A stretch of DNA of 64,000 bases from Parietichytrium sp. I65-24A (taxonomy: Eukaryota > Sar > Bigyra > Thraustochytrida > Thraustochytriidae). Positions 10,574-20,831 of this stretch are shown here, piece after piece. Position numbers and translations under genes: made by a program. The notes under the pieces were generated by a model. It made no database searches and was not told the DNA's origin. It was given only the letters and a program-made list of their open reading frames with translations. Within the stretch, counting starts at the first letter, position 1; each line of letters opens with the position of its first letter. Location: positions 310,001 through 374,000 of the forward strand of contig BLSF01000042.1 in NCBI GenBank assembly GCA_012862575.1, read 5' to 3'.

Positions 10574-10802
10574 ATCGCGGAGGCAGCGTTTCGCAACTAC
10601 ATTAACAGTACTCAGTACCTATTAATACCACTCCTGACACAGCACCACAGGCTAGTTAGGTCAGGGTTATACTACAAGCCCTAAGCGAAAATCGACCGTT
10701 GCCCTCGTAGCCCATTACATTCTTCAAATTTGACGCTCTAGTGGAAGGTGAGCTCCGGTGCGGCAAGGAACGCATGGCCGAGACATGATCTAACGAGGCG
10801 GG

Positions 10803-13085
10803 ATGAGGTATTCACAAAGACAGCTGTTGCTCTTGTGCATTGTGGCGCTCATCGTAGGGTGCGTGTGGAGACTTACAACACGCCGTTTAGAAGTTGAGTT
10901 CACACTCTCGCAAATAGCCACCAACCCAACAGCACCTTCTTTCGGAAGGGCAGCGCAAGCCAGCCGAATCAAGACAGGTCTTAATATCGTGCATGGTACC
11001 ACGTCTCTGCGAGCCCTTGTGCTCGCAACTGACCAAATTGCGCTTTCTCATGCGCTGGAAGCGAGCAGAGGGCTGGTCCAGTGCGCAACTTTGGAGGTTC
11101 GCACCAATGCATCAACTGAGAACGCGCTCTGGAGCACCACCGGCGAAACTTCTAAAGCAGTTGTGAAGCGTTACATAACGGAGCAAATCGCTTCAGCGGA
11201 AAAGCAAGGGTCGGATATCTGCTTGGGGATTGACTCGCGTGCATTGCTCACTGTCCTTTCGCACGTCCGCGATATACTTTTCGACGCACATCTTCGCACT
11301 CAGATCATAGTTGGGCTTCAAGATGGACTGGAAGCAGCATTCTCGCCTTATTTAAATGGTTTTGCCTCGATGGCGCCTCGGTCCATGCTCAACGAGAGTC
11401 TAATCGACAACATCTGCCGGAAAAGACGTTTCTCGGACTTGCCCTTCGAGCGCCCCGCCTGCAGGTTCTTGAATGGAAATGGTGCGAACTCGACATTCCC
11501 TGCCGGCAGATGGGCAATCCCCTGCTCGATGGCAGAAATGCCAGTGCTTACTCGAGCAGTCATCTGGAAGAAGATCGCATCTGACACGATTTGGCATGCT
11601 GACGGCGCGATTCTTGTTCCTCTTCAAACTTACGAAGCGAAGCACGACAAGGCCCGAACATCGTTCAAGTTGTTGTCGAGATTTTCGGCGATATCGGAGC
11701 GCCTTAAATTCGGCCGAGATACCCTAATGGACATTGCAGACTTTGAAAAGCCTTGGGCAAGCGACCCTGTGGCACACTATTCGCTGGTTACAGATATTTT
11801 ATCTCTTCTTGTCGACGAGCGTGCGCAGATCTGGGAGCGCGTATCTGCTTTAGGTATGCCCGTCTCCAAATCGATGAAGTTAATGCCTGACATGAGTCAT
11901 ATTTCCAAGTGTCCAAAGACCAAGTACATTGTGGACGCTGGGTCATGCTGGGGAAAGAAGGTCTCTGACAACAATTTGCAAAGCTCAAACTCAGCCGCTG
12001 GAGCGTGCTTGCCTCAAACGGTAATTGCAGGAGTCCAAAAGGCTGGAACTGGCGAAATGGCTCTCTGGCTTGACGAGAGCGAGCATTTGAGCCGACAAAA
12101 CGCGGGAACGGAAACCCACTTTTTTGACTGCACTGGTCGTGGTGGAATGAAGAACAGAAAGCCATGCAAAGTGTTTCGGGATAAGCGGATGCAATTTTCG
12201 GGAAATCGCGGCTTGACGGACGGACCTCAAGCGCGGCAGCAGTTTAGCTGGGAAAGTATTAGCGAACTAGAGTCCACGTGTTCAATTTCTTCTCAACAGT
12301 TGCTGTGGAAATTCTATGCAAGCCTCGGCCACCTCAACCGGAAGAGCTTTTTCGGTCAGAGACAACTTGTGTTTGAGAAAACTCCTGCGTACTTTGACCT
12401 GGCTCACCCTGCGGACGTTGCTCGCCTTTTGCCGTCCGCTAAGTTTGTCATTCTATTGAGGGAGCCAACCGAACGGTTCCACTCAGGTTATTTTCAGAAC
12501 TGCGCCACCATCGAGTCGTGGAACTGCACGGAGGACGGACTCGACGATCAGGTGGCAAAGTACGCGTCTGGTCAAGCAGATGCCAGTTTTCTACGTCATT
12601 TGCGCGCAGGGGATTACCTCACAAATCTCAAACGTTGGCTTCGCGAATTCCACGAGGGCCAGATATTCGTCGTGTTTCAAGAAGCATTGTCGGAAACTCC
12701 GGAGGAAACGGTAGGGGCGGTGGAGCACTTCATTTTGCACTCTTACACGCCCGGGACCATTCTCATCTCACGGCCACAAAAGCTATTGAATCCCTCTAAA
12801 TTTCAGGCGCATCGGGTTCCTGGGACTAATTATTCAAGCGTCAGCAAGCAAAGTAAAGCTTACAGACCGTCTCACACCAGCAGTCTTGGTGAGCGGTCTC
12901 ACAAATTTCTTAAGCAATATTACGCGACAAAGAATGCGAACCTCGCCAAATTTATTTTGCAGTCAAAATTAAGATTTCAGGGGCCTGATGGCTCCGTGAT
13001 TGAAGGCTCGCAAGTCCAACCTGAGCATTTGCCTCTTTGGCTGCAACATAAAGTAAAAAACCAAGGCCACGGAACCCCGCTGTAG
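10803..13085 (+). CDS. Golgi-type membrane-anchored sulfotransferase
   Basis: The protein has 760 aa. It starts MRYSQRQLLLLCIVALIVGC, a single signal-anchor segment as in type II Golgi enzymes. The N-terminal half (about 30-380) is not recognised. From about residue 400 it is a PAPS-dependent sulfotransferase. The 5'-phosphosulfate loop reads VIAGVQKAGTG (about 407-417), followed by ETHFFD, and the 3'-phosphate site is VILLREPTERFHSGY (Arg553). This resembles heparan-sulfate and other carbohydrate sulfotransferases. Many marine protists make sulfated extracellular polysaccharides, so a glycan substrate is likely but not shown. The start ATG 10803 directly precedes the hydrophobic anchor, which supports it. 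Confidence 0.8.
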   Translation: MRYSQRQLLLLCIVALIVGCVWRLTTRRLEVEFTLSQIATNPTAPSFGRAAQASRIKTGLNIVHGTTSLRALVLATDQIALSHALEASRGLVQCATLEVRTNASTENALWSTTGETSKAVVKRYITEQIASAEKQGSDICLGIDSRALLTVLSHVRDILFDAHLRTQIIVGLQDGLEAAFSPYLNGFASMAPRSMLNESLIDNICRKRRFSDLPFERPACRFLNGNGANSTFPAGRWAIPCSMAEMPVLTRAVIWKKIASDTIWHADGAILVPLQTYEAKHDKARTSFKLLSRFSAISERLKFGRDTLMDIADFEKPWASDPVAHYSLVTDILSLLVDERAQIWERVSALGMPVSKSMKLMPDMSHISKCPKTKYIVDAGSCWGKKVSDNNLQSSNSAAGACLPQTVIAGVQKAGTGEMALWLDESEHLSRQNAGTETHFFDCTGRGGMKNRKPCKVFRDKRMQFSGNRGLTDGPQARQQFSWESISELESTCSISSQQLLWKFYASLGHLNRKSFFGQRQLVFEKTPAYFDLAHPADVARLLPSAKFVILLREPTERFHSGYFQNCATIESWNCTEDGLDDQVAKYASGQADASFLRHLRAGDYLTNLKRWLREFHEGQIFVVFQEALSETPEETVGAVEHFILHSYTPGTILISRPQKLLNPSKFQAHRVPGTNYSSVSKQSKAYRPSHTSSLGERSHKFLKQYYATKNANLAKFILQSKLRFQGPDGSVIEGSQVQPEHLPLWLQHKVKNQGHGTPL

Positions 13086-13322
13086 TGATGTGATGTGGTG
13101 TGTTACCCAGTGCGATTTGATGAAAGCGGTGAATCCGAAATGAAAAACTTAATTGTCTTGAAGGAATTTTGGTTTAACGATGAAAAGGATGTTGGCTGAT
13201 CCATCAGGGGATCACATCAGTGGACAGTAATCAAGAGATGAGAGTGCTTTTATAATTCGAGATCTTCTATTTCACGTCTGTGCACATTCCCTTGTCTGTC
13301 AAAAAACCACATAATGTTGTCA

Positions 13323-16300
13323 TCATTCCATCACAAGACTGTCAATGAGCTGTATGAAGACTCCAGGGTTTTGGTCAAGAAACTCTAAAACATCTTCTGC
13401 TTCGATGAAATAGAGATCTGCATCGGTCTTTGCGATAAGAGTCACTCTTGACGTGACAATCTTGACGGCAGCATAGTTCAGGCCGCTTGCGCTTGCTGGA
13501 GACGTTGGAGAATCTGGTTGCTGGTTTAAAGCCAGAGCGCTATGAGATTTTCCGCTGCTTGTAAAGTCTTGGAGCTGTGAGTCAGCCTGGAGCTGCTGCC
13601 TCTGCGTCATCATACTGGAAATGTTGCAGAAGAATGCACCAGACTTGAATGGCGTTTGCAGCTCATCTCGCATTTCTAGGAATTCGAGCTGTCCACTAGC
13701 TAGCAAAAATGCTTGTTGGACCACCTTGTCCTTCTTCCACAGCACCGTGCCCTTCTTCACGTGCTTGACTTGCATGACAGACTGAAGCTGAGAGCGCTGC
13801 GTTGACCTTAGTCTGGAAAGAACCGAATTTGCTTCAATAGCTTTCCAAGATAAACTGCAGCGTATTTTGGATAGCCTTTCCATGCGATACTGCAAACCAG
13901 GGGTTGTGTCAAGCAGATACTTGAAGGCATATTTGTCGAGTTTGATGAGGGAGAGCTTCGTGAGAGAAACGATATCTGCTGACCGAACGCTCTCCTCGCT
14001 TAGTAAGGCCAGTTCGCCAAGATAGTCCCCAGCACCAAATATTTTGCTCTGTCCTTCGCTTTTCATATCCGAAAGAAAACTGGAAAAGCTTGCCTCTGAT
14101 TCTAAGGAACAGCTCGAGTGGACGCTCGTGGCAGAACACGGTCTGGACGCTCCCGAGCTTGATTTCTGCCGAAACTCGCTGTGAAGGTCTTGGCCTTCGC
14201 CAAGGTTCTCAGCCAGTTTTACCGTGCAAAATCCTGAGAGAATAACGAAGAAGTGCTTGCCAACCTCCCCGGCTCTGCAAATATAATCGCCTGCTTCATA
14301 AGAGCAGTGGCGGCATAGTTGCAGCAAGTCACTTGCTTGCGAGATAGTAAAGTGGCGAAAAATATCTGTTGAGCGCAGGAGCTGGAGAATCGCCGCCGAA
14401 GTCGCGTGCTCGTGCTGGGGCGTGTCAATAATGATGGTATTTTCTACGCCTGCTTTCGCGAGCCTGAGACCGCTTTCCTGCGCCTTCTCCTCAGCGATAT
14501 GAATGATGTACAGGTTCTTTTGAACTTCAGCGGGAAGACGCTTGAGTGCAGAAACAGGGGTGTGGATTGGGGGAATGCCTGCTTCGTGCAGAACTACATC
14601 GTAGTCAAAAGGGAAGTCTAAGAGCGCTTGGTACCTCTCCTTGGAAAGACACCCATCTTCTCGGAGCTTTGCAAGGCCATCAGGATCATAAAATGTATCA
14701 GCAGAGTACGCAAAGGTTTTGCCGGCGACCATAGCCTCGAAACCAATACAAGGCAAGGCATGTAGAGAGTAAAAGAATCGAAGAGTGCCCCCTCCCCAAT
14801 GAACGTATTCCCCGATCTTCACGAGGCGGTGCTCGAAGAGACGGAGTAAAAACCCTTCGGCAAAGCCACTAATTATCGAGTATTTCCGAATGAAGGAGGA
14901 AAAGATTGTCTGTGTTGTAATGAGCGTAATCTTTCCCTCCTTTAGAATCTTTTGGAATGCACCAGCATCATGATCTGCATGGCAGTGAGTGAGAATAATG
15001 CCTGTGATCATGCTGGGGATGATTCCTGCCGCTTGCAGGCTCTCTGTCGCATTAGGCGGGGGATCAACCATGATTCCTTTCTTGTGCATCCAGAGGACGA
15101 AGCCTGACGTACTTCCCTTGGAATCAAAGCCATGCGAAGAACCAAGCACCGTGATCCCAAACTGAGGCGGTTCAGTGACCAGCTTGGGGACGACGCCGCT
15201 GAAGGTTTGGGGAGCGGGTGCCCAGGCGCTAAGAAAGGATTGTACGCGGCAAACAACTTGTCCGTCGTCAATGACAACATACTCTTCTCCGCAATCCACA
15301 ATCTCAAGTCCGTTGCCGAGATTTGCAACCAGAACAACATAGTCTGCAAAGAGTTGCCTCACAGATTTGATCGCAGGGTTTACGCGCATGTGTTCCAATG
15401 TTTGAGGTGAGAGGTTTTCTGCCACGCCATTCAAATGTTTGTCGCTTTCTTTGCTGTTGCCGTCTGTTGTGCGTCGCTCTCCCTCGGTCTGCGCCGCTTC
15501 TCTGGCTTGCTCTGCCACCTCCTTTGCTCCCGAAGAGATCGTGTCACTTTGGGAATCCACAGGCAGGAAGTGGGTAAATTGTACCAAAGTATTTGTCGAA
15601 ATGGCCCTACCTTCGCGTGGCTCCTTGAAAAATTGAATTTCTTTCTCATGATTTGGTCTCGCGGCATAAGAAAACCGTCCGGTCGGCTCTGCTTCGCTCA
15701 TGTACTCCTGGTCAACGTATAAAAATCGCGGATCGGGGCCTTCCAGGGTTTCGTCGATTACTTGGCGAACCGTGTCCTCTACTTGAGGCGTTGTTATCAG
15801 GTTTACGGTGCTCTTGCGAATGAAAAAGTTGAAGTATGCAGGAAACTCAATCTCGCACATATTTAGGCCGACTTTGAGGTTGAATCGATCCTTGGGGAGG
15901 ACAAAGAATCTTGGCACCTCCAGACCAAGTTTCATGGAGTCTTTGATGGATTCCGGAGGCACACCAAATTGAAGAGGTCCTTTGCTCGTCTGAACATAAA
16001 TTCCACCCCGTGGAAGCTGATACATCGGCACCTTGCTCTCGGCAAACCCATCAACGCCGTTGCCAGAGCGCTTTGGCCTGCTCCTCTTTTTGCGTTTTGT
16101 TGAGGACTGTCTTATCGCAATATCTTCACCCTCGCTCTCCTTTCTCTCTGCCGTAGCTTCACTTTCATTTCTGTCTTCGTTCCCTGCTGGGATCCTTACC
16201 TGCTGCAGATTCTCATTGCGTGGATCCAAAGGCAAACCGTCACGCTTCCCCTCAGCATTTTTCAACTCTGCGTTATTAGAGCACCTTGTGCTCTCCTCTT

Positions 16301-16862
16301 GCGTTTCCGTTTTATTGCCGTCTGTGTCAATGTCTGGCCTGTCATCGCGGCCGTCGTCGCTAAAGTGTGTATCGTGGTTTTGAGTCATAGAAGAGTTGGT
16401 GTTCCGTTTCGAGTTTCTTGCAATGAGCTTCTCCTGAGTTAACGTGAATCTGCGATGGCGCACTTGATCCAAGATCTGATCATGCTGTGCTTTCAAGTCA
16501 ACATCTGCTTGCTGAATGCTCTGTGAAGGCGACTTTCGAATTACACTTTGAGTGAGCTTCAGAAAGTCATATTGGCTCACTCTCGAGATTGAGCTGGACG
16601 AGTCTGTGCAGGATTGTGCAGCGCAGGAGAGCGCGTCGTCAACGCCACGGATGTCGATAGTTCTGTTTCTTGAGGAAAGCTCGAATGCCTCGACGTCTAC
16701 TCCTCTTTGCACCAGTTCAGCCTCCAAGTACGCGACCCTCCTTCTTAGGTCTGCATTCTCGTCGCTGAGAGATTGGATGATCTTGTCCCTTGAAACAATC
16801 TCCTCCTCCACAGAGAGTAGTTTTCTAGAGCTCCCCGGCGATCTTGGCGAGGCCATTGGCAT
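13323..16862 (-). CDS. Metallo-beta-lactamase domain protein with two cyclic-nucleotide-binding domains, phosphodiesterase-like
   Basis: The protein has 1,179 aa. It begins with a short coiled coil (about 12-60), then a long charged, probably disordered part. A metallo-beta-lactamase fold spans about 565-800, with the metal motif THCHADHDAG (625-634) and a later AYSADTFYD supplying a metal Asp. A cyclic-nucleotide-binding domain follows (about 835-985, phosphate-binding cassette GELALLSEESVRSAD from 949), then a second, less conserved one (about 1000-1170). The same order, MBL then two cNMP domains, is known from Dictyostelium GbpA/GbpB (PdeD/PdeE), cyclic-nucleotide-stimulated phosphodiesterases. 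A similar self-regulated PDE is therefore my inference. ATG 16862 is followed by another in-frame ATG two codons later. Confidence 0.75.
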   Translation of the reverse strand: MPMASPRSPGSSRKLLSVEEEIVSRDKIIQSLSDENADLRRRVAYLEAELVQRGVDVEAFELSSRNRTIDIRGVDDALSCAAQSCTDSSSSISRVSQYDFLKLTQSVIRKSPSQSIQQADVDLKAQHDQILDQVRHRRFTLTQEKLIARNSKRNTNSSMTQNHDTHFSDDGRDDRPDIDTDGNKTETQEESTRCSNNAELKNAEGKRDGLPLDPRNENLQQVRIPAGNEDRNESEATAERKESEGEDIAIRQSSTKRKKRSRPKRSGNGVDGFAESKVPMYQLPRGGIYVQTSKGPLQFGVPPESIKDSMKLGLEVPRFFVLPKDRFNLKVGLNMCEIEFPAYFNFFIRKSTVNLITTPQVEDTVRQVIDETLEGPDPRFLYVDQEYMSEAEPTGRFSYAARPNHEKEIQFFKEPREGRAISTNTLVQFTHFLPVDSQSDTISSGAKEVAEQAREAAQTEGERRTTDGNSKESDKHLNGVAENLSPQTLEHMRVNPAIKSVRQLFADYVVLVANLGNGLEIVDCGEEYVVIDDGQVVCRVQSFLSAWAPAPQTFSGVVPKLVTEPPQFGITVLGSSHGFDSKGSTSGFVLWMHKKGIMVDPPPNATESLQAAGIIPSMITGIILTHCHADHDAGAFQKILKEGKITLITTQTIFSSFIRKYSIISGFAEGFLLRLFEHRLVKIGEYVHWGGGTLRFFYSLHALPCIGFEAMVAGKTFAYSADTFYDPDGLAKLREDGCLSKERYQALLDFPFDYDVVLHEAGIPPIHTPVSALKRLPAEVQKNLYIIHIAEEKAQESGLRLAKAGVENTIIIDTPQHEHATSAAILQLLRSTDIFRHFTISQASDLLQLCRHCSYEAGDYICRAGEVGKHFFVILSGFCTVKLAENLGEGQDLHSEFRQKSSSGASRPCSATSVHSSCSLESEASFSSFLSDMKSEGQSKIFGAGDYLGELALLSEESVRSADIVSLTKLSLIKLDKYAFKYLLDTTPGLQYRMERLSKIRCSLSWKAIEANSVLSRLRSTQRSQLQSVMQVKHVKKGTVLWKKDKVVQQAFLLASGQLEFLEMRDELQTPFKSGAFFCNISSMMTQRQQLQADSQLQDFTSSGKSHSALALNQQPDSPTSPASASGLNYAAVKIVTSRVTLIAKTDADLYFIEAEDVLEFLDQNPGVFIQLIDSLVME

Positions 16863-18435
16863 TACCAGCTTCTCTTCGGACCTTGCCTGAAAGCTGACGT
16901 GTGGAATTACAAACTGCGACTATTCCTGTGCGACTTGCTCAAGTCCTTGCCGGGACGCAGGCGCAGGCTCAGGCGCAGGCACGGGATACCAATGGGCGGT
17001 ACCTACTGACGCATGAGCACCGCATGCGCACCTTCCTCTGCGTTTGGGGCCCACGGGCTGGACAGCAATAGAATGGTCTGATTTGCCAAATTCCAGAGAC
17101 TTGCCAAAGCGAATATTGCCGTTTCGTTTTGCTCCAACTTGAACTTACTTTGATGGGCACTGCATGGCACTGCATAATGGTCTCATCGCCTAATGGTCTA
17201 ATAGGATATGACTGTATTAGTATGCCGTAGTAGCACAAGCTGCCACGCAGAGCACGCTTGGTTCTCTTCTCAATTAATTTCCGACTTGAAAAGCCTGGCA
17301 AGCGCACAATCCAGACTCTAGAGTTTGAAATCTTGGAAATAGAATTCAGAAGCTGCTGTCAGAGTAGAAAAGAGGCATTACTAGAGCATGCTCCATTGAC
17401 CAAAATTGAGAAGCGAGATCCCTCTATCACCGGACTGTCAGTCCCTCCCGGTAATTACCCGCGAGGCGCTTTCACGGTCACGGCTGTCACGGCCCGGACC
17501 CACTGGGCCCCGTGAGGGGCCAGGAACGGTAATATTCCTGGCCTTTAATCCACCCAGCAAAGAGGAATAGACTCTCTTCTTTTCTCTCTACGCTCTACTC
17601 TCTTTCTCAACAGAAGTCAAATTTCACTGTGACTACTGTGACTACTGTGACTTGCAAGCTTGTTTGGCTACGCTATGTCGCGGTCGAGCAAAAACGCTGA
17701 GAATCGTGTAGACTTCTAATTAGGCGCCACAGTGAATCTGGTTAAACCCTTCTCTATCTGGTAGCGGTATCGTAAATGCCATCAGAGGCGGTATAAGAAG
17801 TTAACTGACAAAAAAGATCGGAACCAGGTCCAAGGAGAGTTTTCATCTGATCACGTCATCATATCCTAAATAAGTGTCAAGTGACGTCACTCTTGCAGCA
17901 TAGAGCGCGAATCGAGGGTCACTATCTGGAGTACGTCGAACCTCTTGCTGTGTTAGTATATCGCGCTGCAAGGTTTTCCCTAGACTATGTCTCCCCAATA
18001 GGCGAATCGTTGAGACTCGCAGTCACTGCATCAGAGTTGGATACGCTCCGATTCTCGATGACTCTAGCTAAAAGTGCGTAAGTGCAGTATAGCACTACCG
18101 ATCCTATGGGGAGTGATAGTTAAAATTAGCCTTTGGTAACGCAGGGCCTGGCTCTAGTAACATGTGAATGGCACATAAGCAACATATGGGGAGAGAGGAG
18201 GAGGGTATAGGAGGGTATAAGAGGGTAGAGAGAGTAGAGAGAGTAGAGAGAGACACTGCCCACGAGTTATGTGTTGTCGAGCAGAGAGGCTTGCTAAAAA
18301 ACTCACCGCGCATCTTCGCTTCCTCGTTGTGGAGAGTTGAACCATCGCACAACGCTCCTGCTCTCGTCGATCAGGGAACGCGACAACGCCCGCACCGCTC
18401 TTACGAATAGCAACACGCCCAAGAATATCTGGAGA
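16863..18435. other. Divergent spacer, 1.57 kb
   Basis: The spacer holds a GCAGGC-rich short repeat (about 16956-16980), a GTAC core at 16999-17002 near the MBL/cNMP gene start and the purine tract at 18188-18253. No gene is recognised. Open frames antisense to the SDHB leader (18154-18569) look like shadows. Confidence 0.55.
18188..18253. repeat. Purine-rich simple repeat upstream of SDHB
   Basis: This almost pure purine tract is built from GGAGGGTATA units followed by GAGAGTA units. It lies about 180 bp upstream of the SDHB start codon. Confidence 0.8.
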
Positions 18436-19556
18436 ATGGCCCTGAGACTCGCTTCTAGCAGGGCTGCGGCTCCTCTGCGCGCCAATGCGCAGCAGCAGCA
18501 CGTGCGCTGCCTGGCGACCGCCGGCGATCTCAAGCTCGACAAGAAAGCCGAGCGCATCAAGCACTTCAAAATCTACAGGTATGACCCCGTCAAGGGAGGA
18601 AAACCAACGATGGTCAACTACCCTGTCAACTTGAATGAGTGCGGCCCGATGGTTTTGGATGCTTTGATTAAGATCAAGAACGAGATGGATTCTACTCTTA
18701 CGTTTCGCAGGTCTTGCCGTGAGGGTATCTGCGGGTCATGCTCCATGAACATCGATGGAAGCAACACTTTGGGTAAGTTTTGCGCGAGCTACGGTTTGGA
18801 ACAAGTGTTTGTGCCGAGATTTGCAAGGAGTGATTCACGCTGAAAAGTTTATCCTTCCGTTATCCCTGTCTTAACCGCAAAACTACGATTTGCAAAGCCT
18901 GCTTGTCCCACATTGATGACAAGCCGACCACGGTGATCTATCCTCTGCCTCACATGCACATCATCAAAGACTTGGTTCCAGATATGAACAACTTTTACCG
19001 CCAATACAAGTCTATCAAGCCTTGGCTCCAGAGGAAGGACGCCAACCCAGACGGCAAGGAGACTCGTCAGTCGAAGGAGGACCGTGCAAAGCTTGATGGC
19101 ATGTATGAGTGCATTTTGTGCGCTTGCTGCAGCACCGCTTGCCCAAGCTACTGGTGGAACAGCGAAAAGTACCTCGGCCCTGCTGTCCTCCAGCAGGCTT
19201 TCCGCTGGATCGACGATAGCCGCGATCAGGCTACCAAGGAACGCCTTCAGCAGCTTGATGATACCTTTGCTCTCTTCAGGTGTAAGTGTTTGCTATACGG
19301 GATCGGTTATTTAACATGATCGTTGAGACTATGTGATGTATTTTCTAACGTTGAGCACATATGACGATGCAGGCCATACCATCATGAACTGCTCCAAGAC
19401 TTGCCCAGTAAGTTAATCGGTGTTGTGCCAAACATGCGAACCTGAATAATTGGTACTAACTGTAACTTCGCGAACTGTTGTGCTGTTTTACAGAAACATT
19501 TGAACCCGGGCAAGGCGATCGCCAAGATAAAGAACAGGGTTTTGCAAATGCACTAA
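18436..19556 (+). CDS. SDHB: Succinate dehydrogenase iron-sulfur subunit, mitochondrial
   Basis: This is the electron-transfer subunit of respiratory complex II, passing electrons from succinate/FAD to ubiquinone in the mitochondrial inner membrane. I infer four exons: 18436-18772, 18898-19281, 19373-19407 and 19494-19556. The introns (125, 91 and 86 bp) all begin GTAAGT and end AG, and splicing restores the family sequence at each junction ([33 protein letters not shown]). The 272-aa protein has a basic targeting peptide ([19 protein letters not shown]). The [2Fe-2S] motif is [11 protein letters not shown] plus the Cys at the first junction. [17 protein letters not shown] and [12 protein letters not shown] serve the [4Fe-4S] and [3Fe-4S] clusters. 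It ends NRVLQMH. It is complete, and all cluster Cys are present. Confidence 0.96.
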
Positions 19557-19835
19557 TCGTGCCCATGTTTGAAATTCTCGTCTTCTTTCCGGCAGAATAT
19601 AACCATTGCCATTTGCCCAGTGAAATATGGCAGCCTGCCCAGGAGTAGGAAATATTTTCAAACGCGAAAACAGTTTACGTCAAGGTCTATCTTTCCGGGC
19701 ACAAATCATCTTTTTCTTTTATTTCCTCGTCCAGTGCCGTTCTTGCCAGCCAGCATTGGCCCCCCTTGGTCTTGCCGTCCCATCTCATTCAATGCAGTGA
19801 GCAGCAGCAACAGTAGAAAACGTTTCGCGGAGCCC

Positions 19836-20831
19836 TTAGTTTGCTTGAACTTTGTTTCCTCGGAACGTGTCCATGCCCACGGAAGCGCCCGCAAATCGAA
19901 GGCAGGACTGGAGCACAGGGACGGGAAGTAACTTGGCAACGTAAGGCGCGAGCGTGAGTACCCATGGCATCACGATAAAGTATTCCCGTCGCTCCATGCC
20001 CTGCAAAATTCGATCGACCACATCTTGCGTTCGAAGGCATGGAAATAACAGCCGGGTAAGCCAAAGCGACGGGCTCTCAAACGCCCCGTCAAACATGCCA
20101 GTGTCAACAACGTACGGGCAAACTGCTAACATGTGGATTTTCGCTTGTGCATAGTGGCTGTCCAGCTCCAGCGAAAGGGACTCGTGAAGTCCCATACTTC
20201 CATATTTGCATGTACAATAGTCGATGAGTTTACAACCAGGTAAAAGCCCCATCAATGAAGCTATCGTTACAATCATGCCATCTTTCTCTTCCACCATCTT
20301 GGGCAGCAAGCCTTTTATCAAGCAGAACTGAGCGGTTGTCCCGAGGCGGACGGATCTGTCGTAGTCTCCCACACTTAACGCCTCCCATGATTTCCCTTGG
20401 ACTGCGCAAGCGTTGTTTACGAGAATAGAACAGTGCGTGTTGTCTTTCTCGGCACTCTCATTAATCTGGCGAATAACTTCCTTCAAAGCCTCGATGTCGC
20501 ACACATCGCATCGATAGAACACGATTCGTGACTGTGTTTGAGCAGCAAGCGATTGGAGCTCGTCCTTTTGAAAAGATATTGCATGTTCATCCTTATCCAA
20601 GACGTAGATGACGCATTTACTACACCGCTTCAATATTGTAATACAAAGCCGCAAACCGATTCCGGAAGCCCCACCCGTCACCACAATTGACCTCCCTTCC
20701 AGCGAGAAGGTTTCTTTTGCAAAGCGCCTTCCCCTTCCGACGGAGGTCATGAGGAAGAGGATCCCAAAGGCAATCGCACAGAACGCGCTCACCACCCCAA
20801 CCACGAACCCTGTGAGCCAACTGTCGCCCAT
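19836..20831 (-). CDS. Short-chain dehydrogenase/reductase, membrane-anchored
   Basis: This is a 331-aa classical SDR with an N-terminal hydrophobic anchor (about 8-30), as in the 17beta-HSD11/RDH10-like (SDR16C) branch that acts on steroids, retinoids or other lipids at ER or lipid droplets. The cofactor motif is VVTGGASGIG (TGGASGIG, 52-59). NNA is at 139-141, the catalytic Ser at 192 and the YCTCK motif puts Tyr205 and Lys209 in place, so the active site is intact. An Asp after the second beta strand (VLDKDE) favours NAD(H), by family rule. It converges with SDHB, 279 bp apart. The substrate is unknown. Confidence 0.88.
   Translation of the reverse strand: MGDSWLTGFVVGVVSAFCAIAFGILFLMTSVGRGRRFAKETFSLEGRSIVVTGGASGIGLRLCITILKRCSKCVIYVLDKDEHAISFQKDELQSLAAQTQSRIVFYRCDVCDIEALKEVIRQINESAEKDNTHCSILVNNACAVQGKSWEALSVGDYDRSVRLGTTAQFCLIKGLLPKMVEEKDGMIVTIASLMGLLPGCKLIDYCTCKYGSMGLHESLSLELDSHYAQAKIHMLAVCPYVVDTGMFDGAFESPSLWLTRLLFPCLRTQDVVDRILQGMERREYFIVMPWVLTLAPYVAKLLPVPVLQSCLRFAGASVGMDTFRGNKVQAN

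Noticed and set aside
18154-18569. Two overlapping minus-strand frames opposite the SDHB first exon
   Set aside because: They lie antisense to the clear targeting peptide and simple repeats of SDHB and show no domain.
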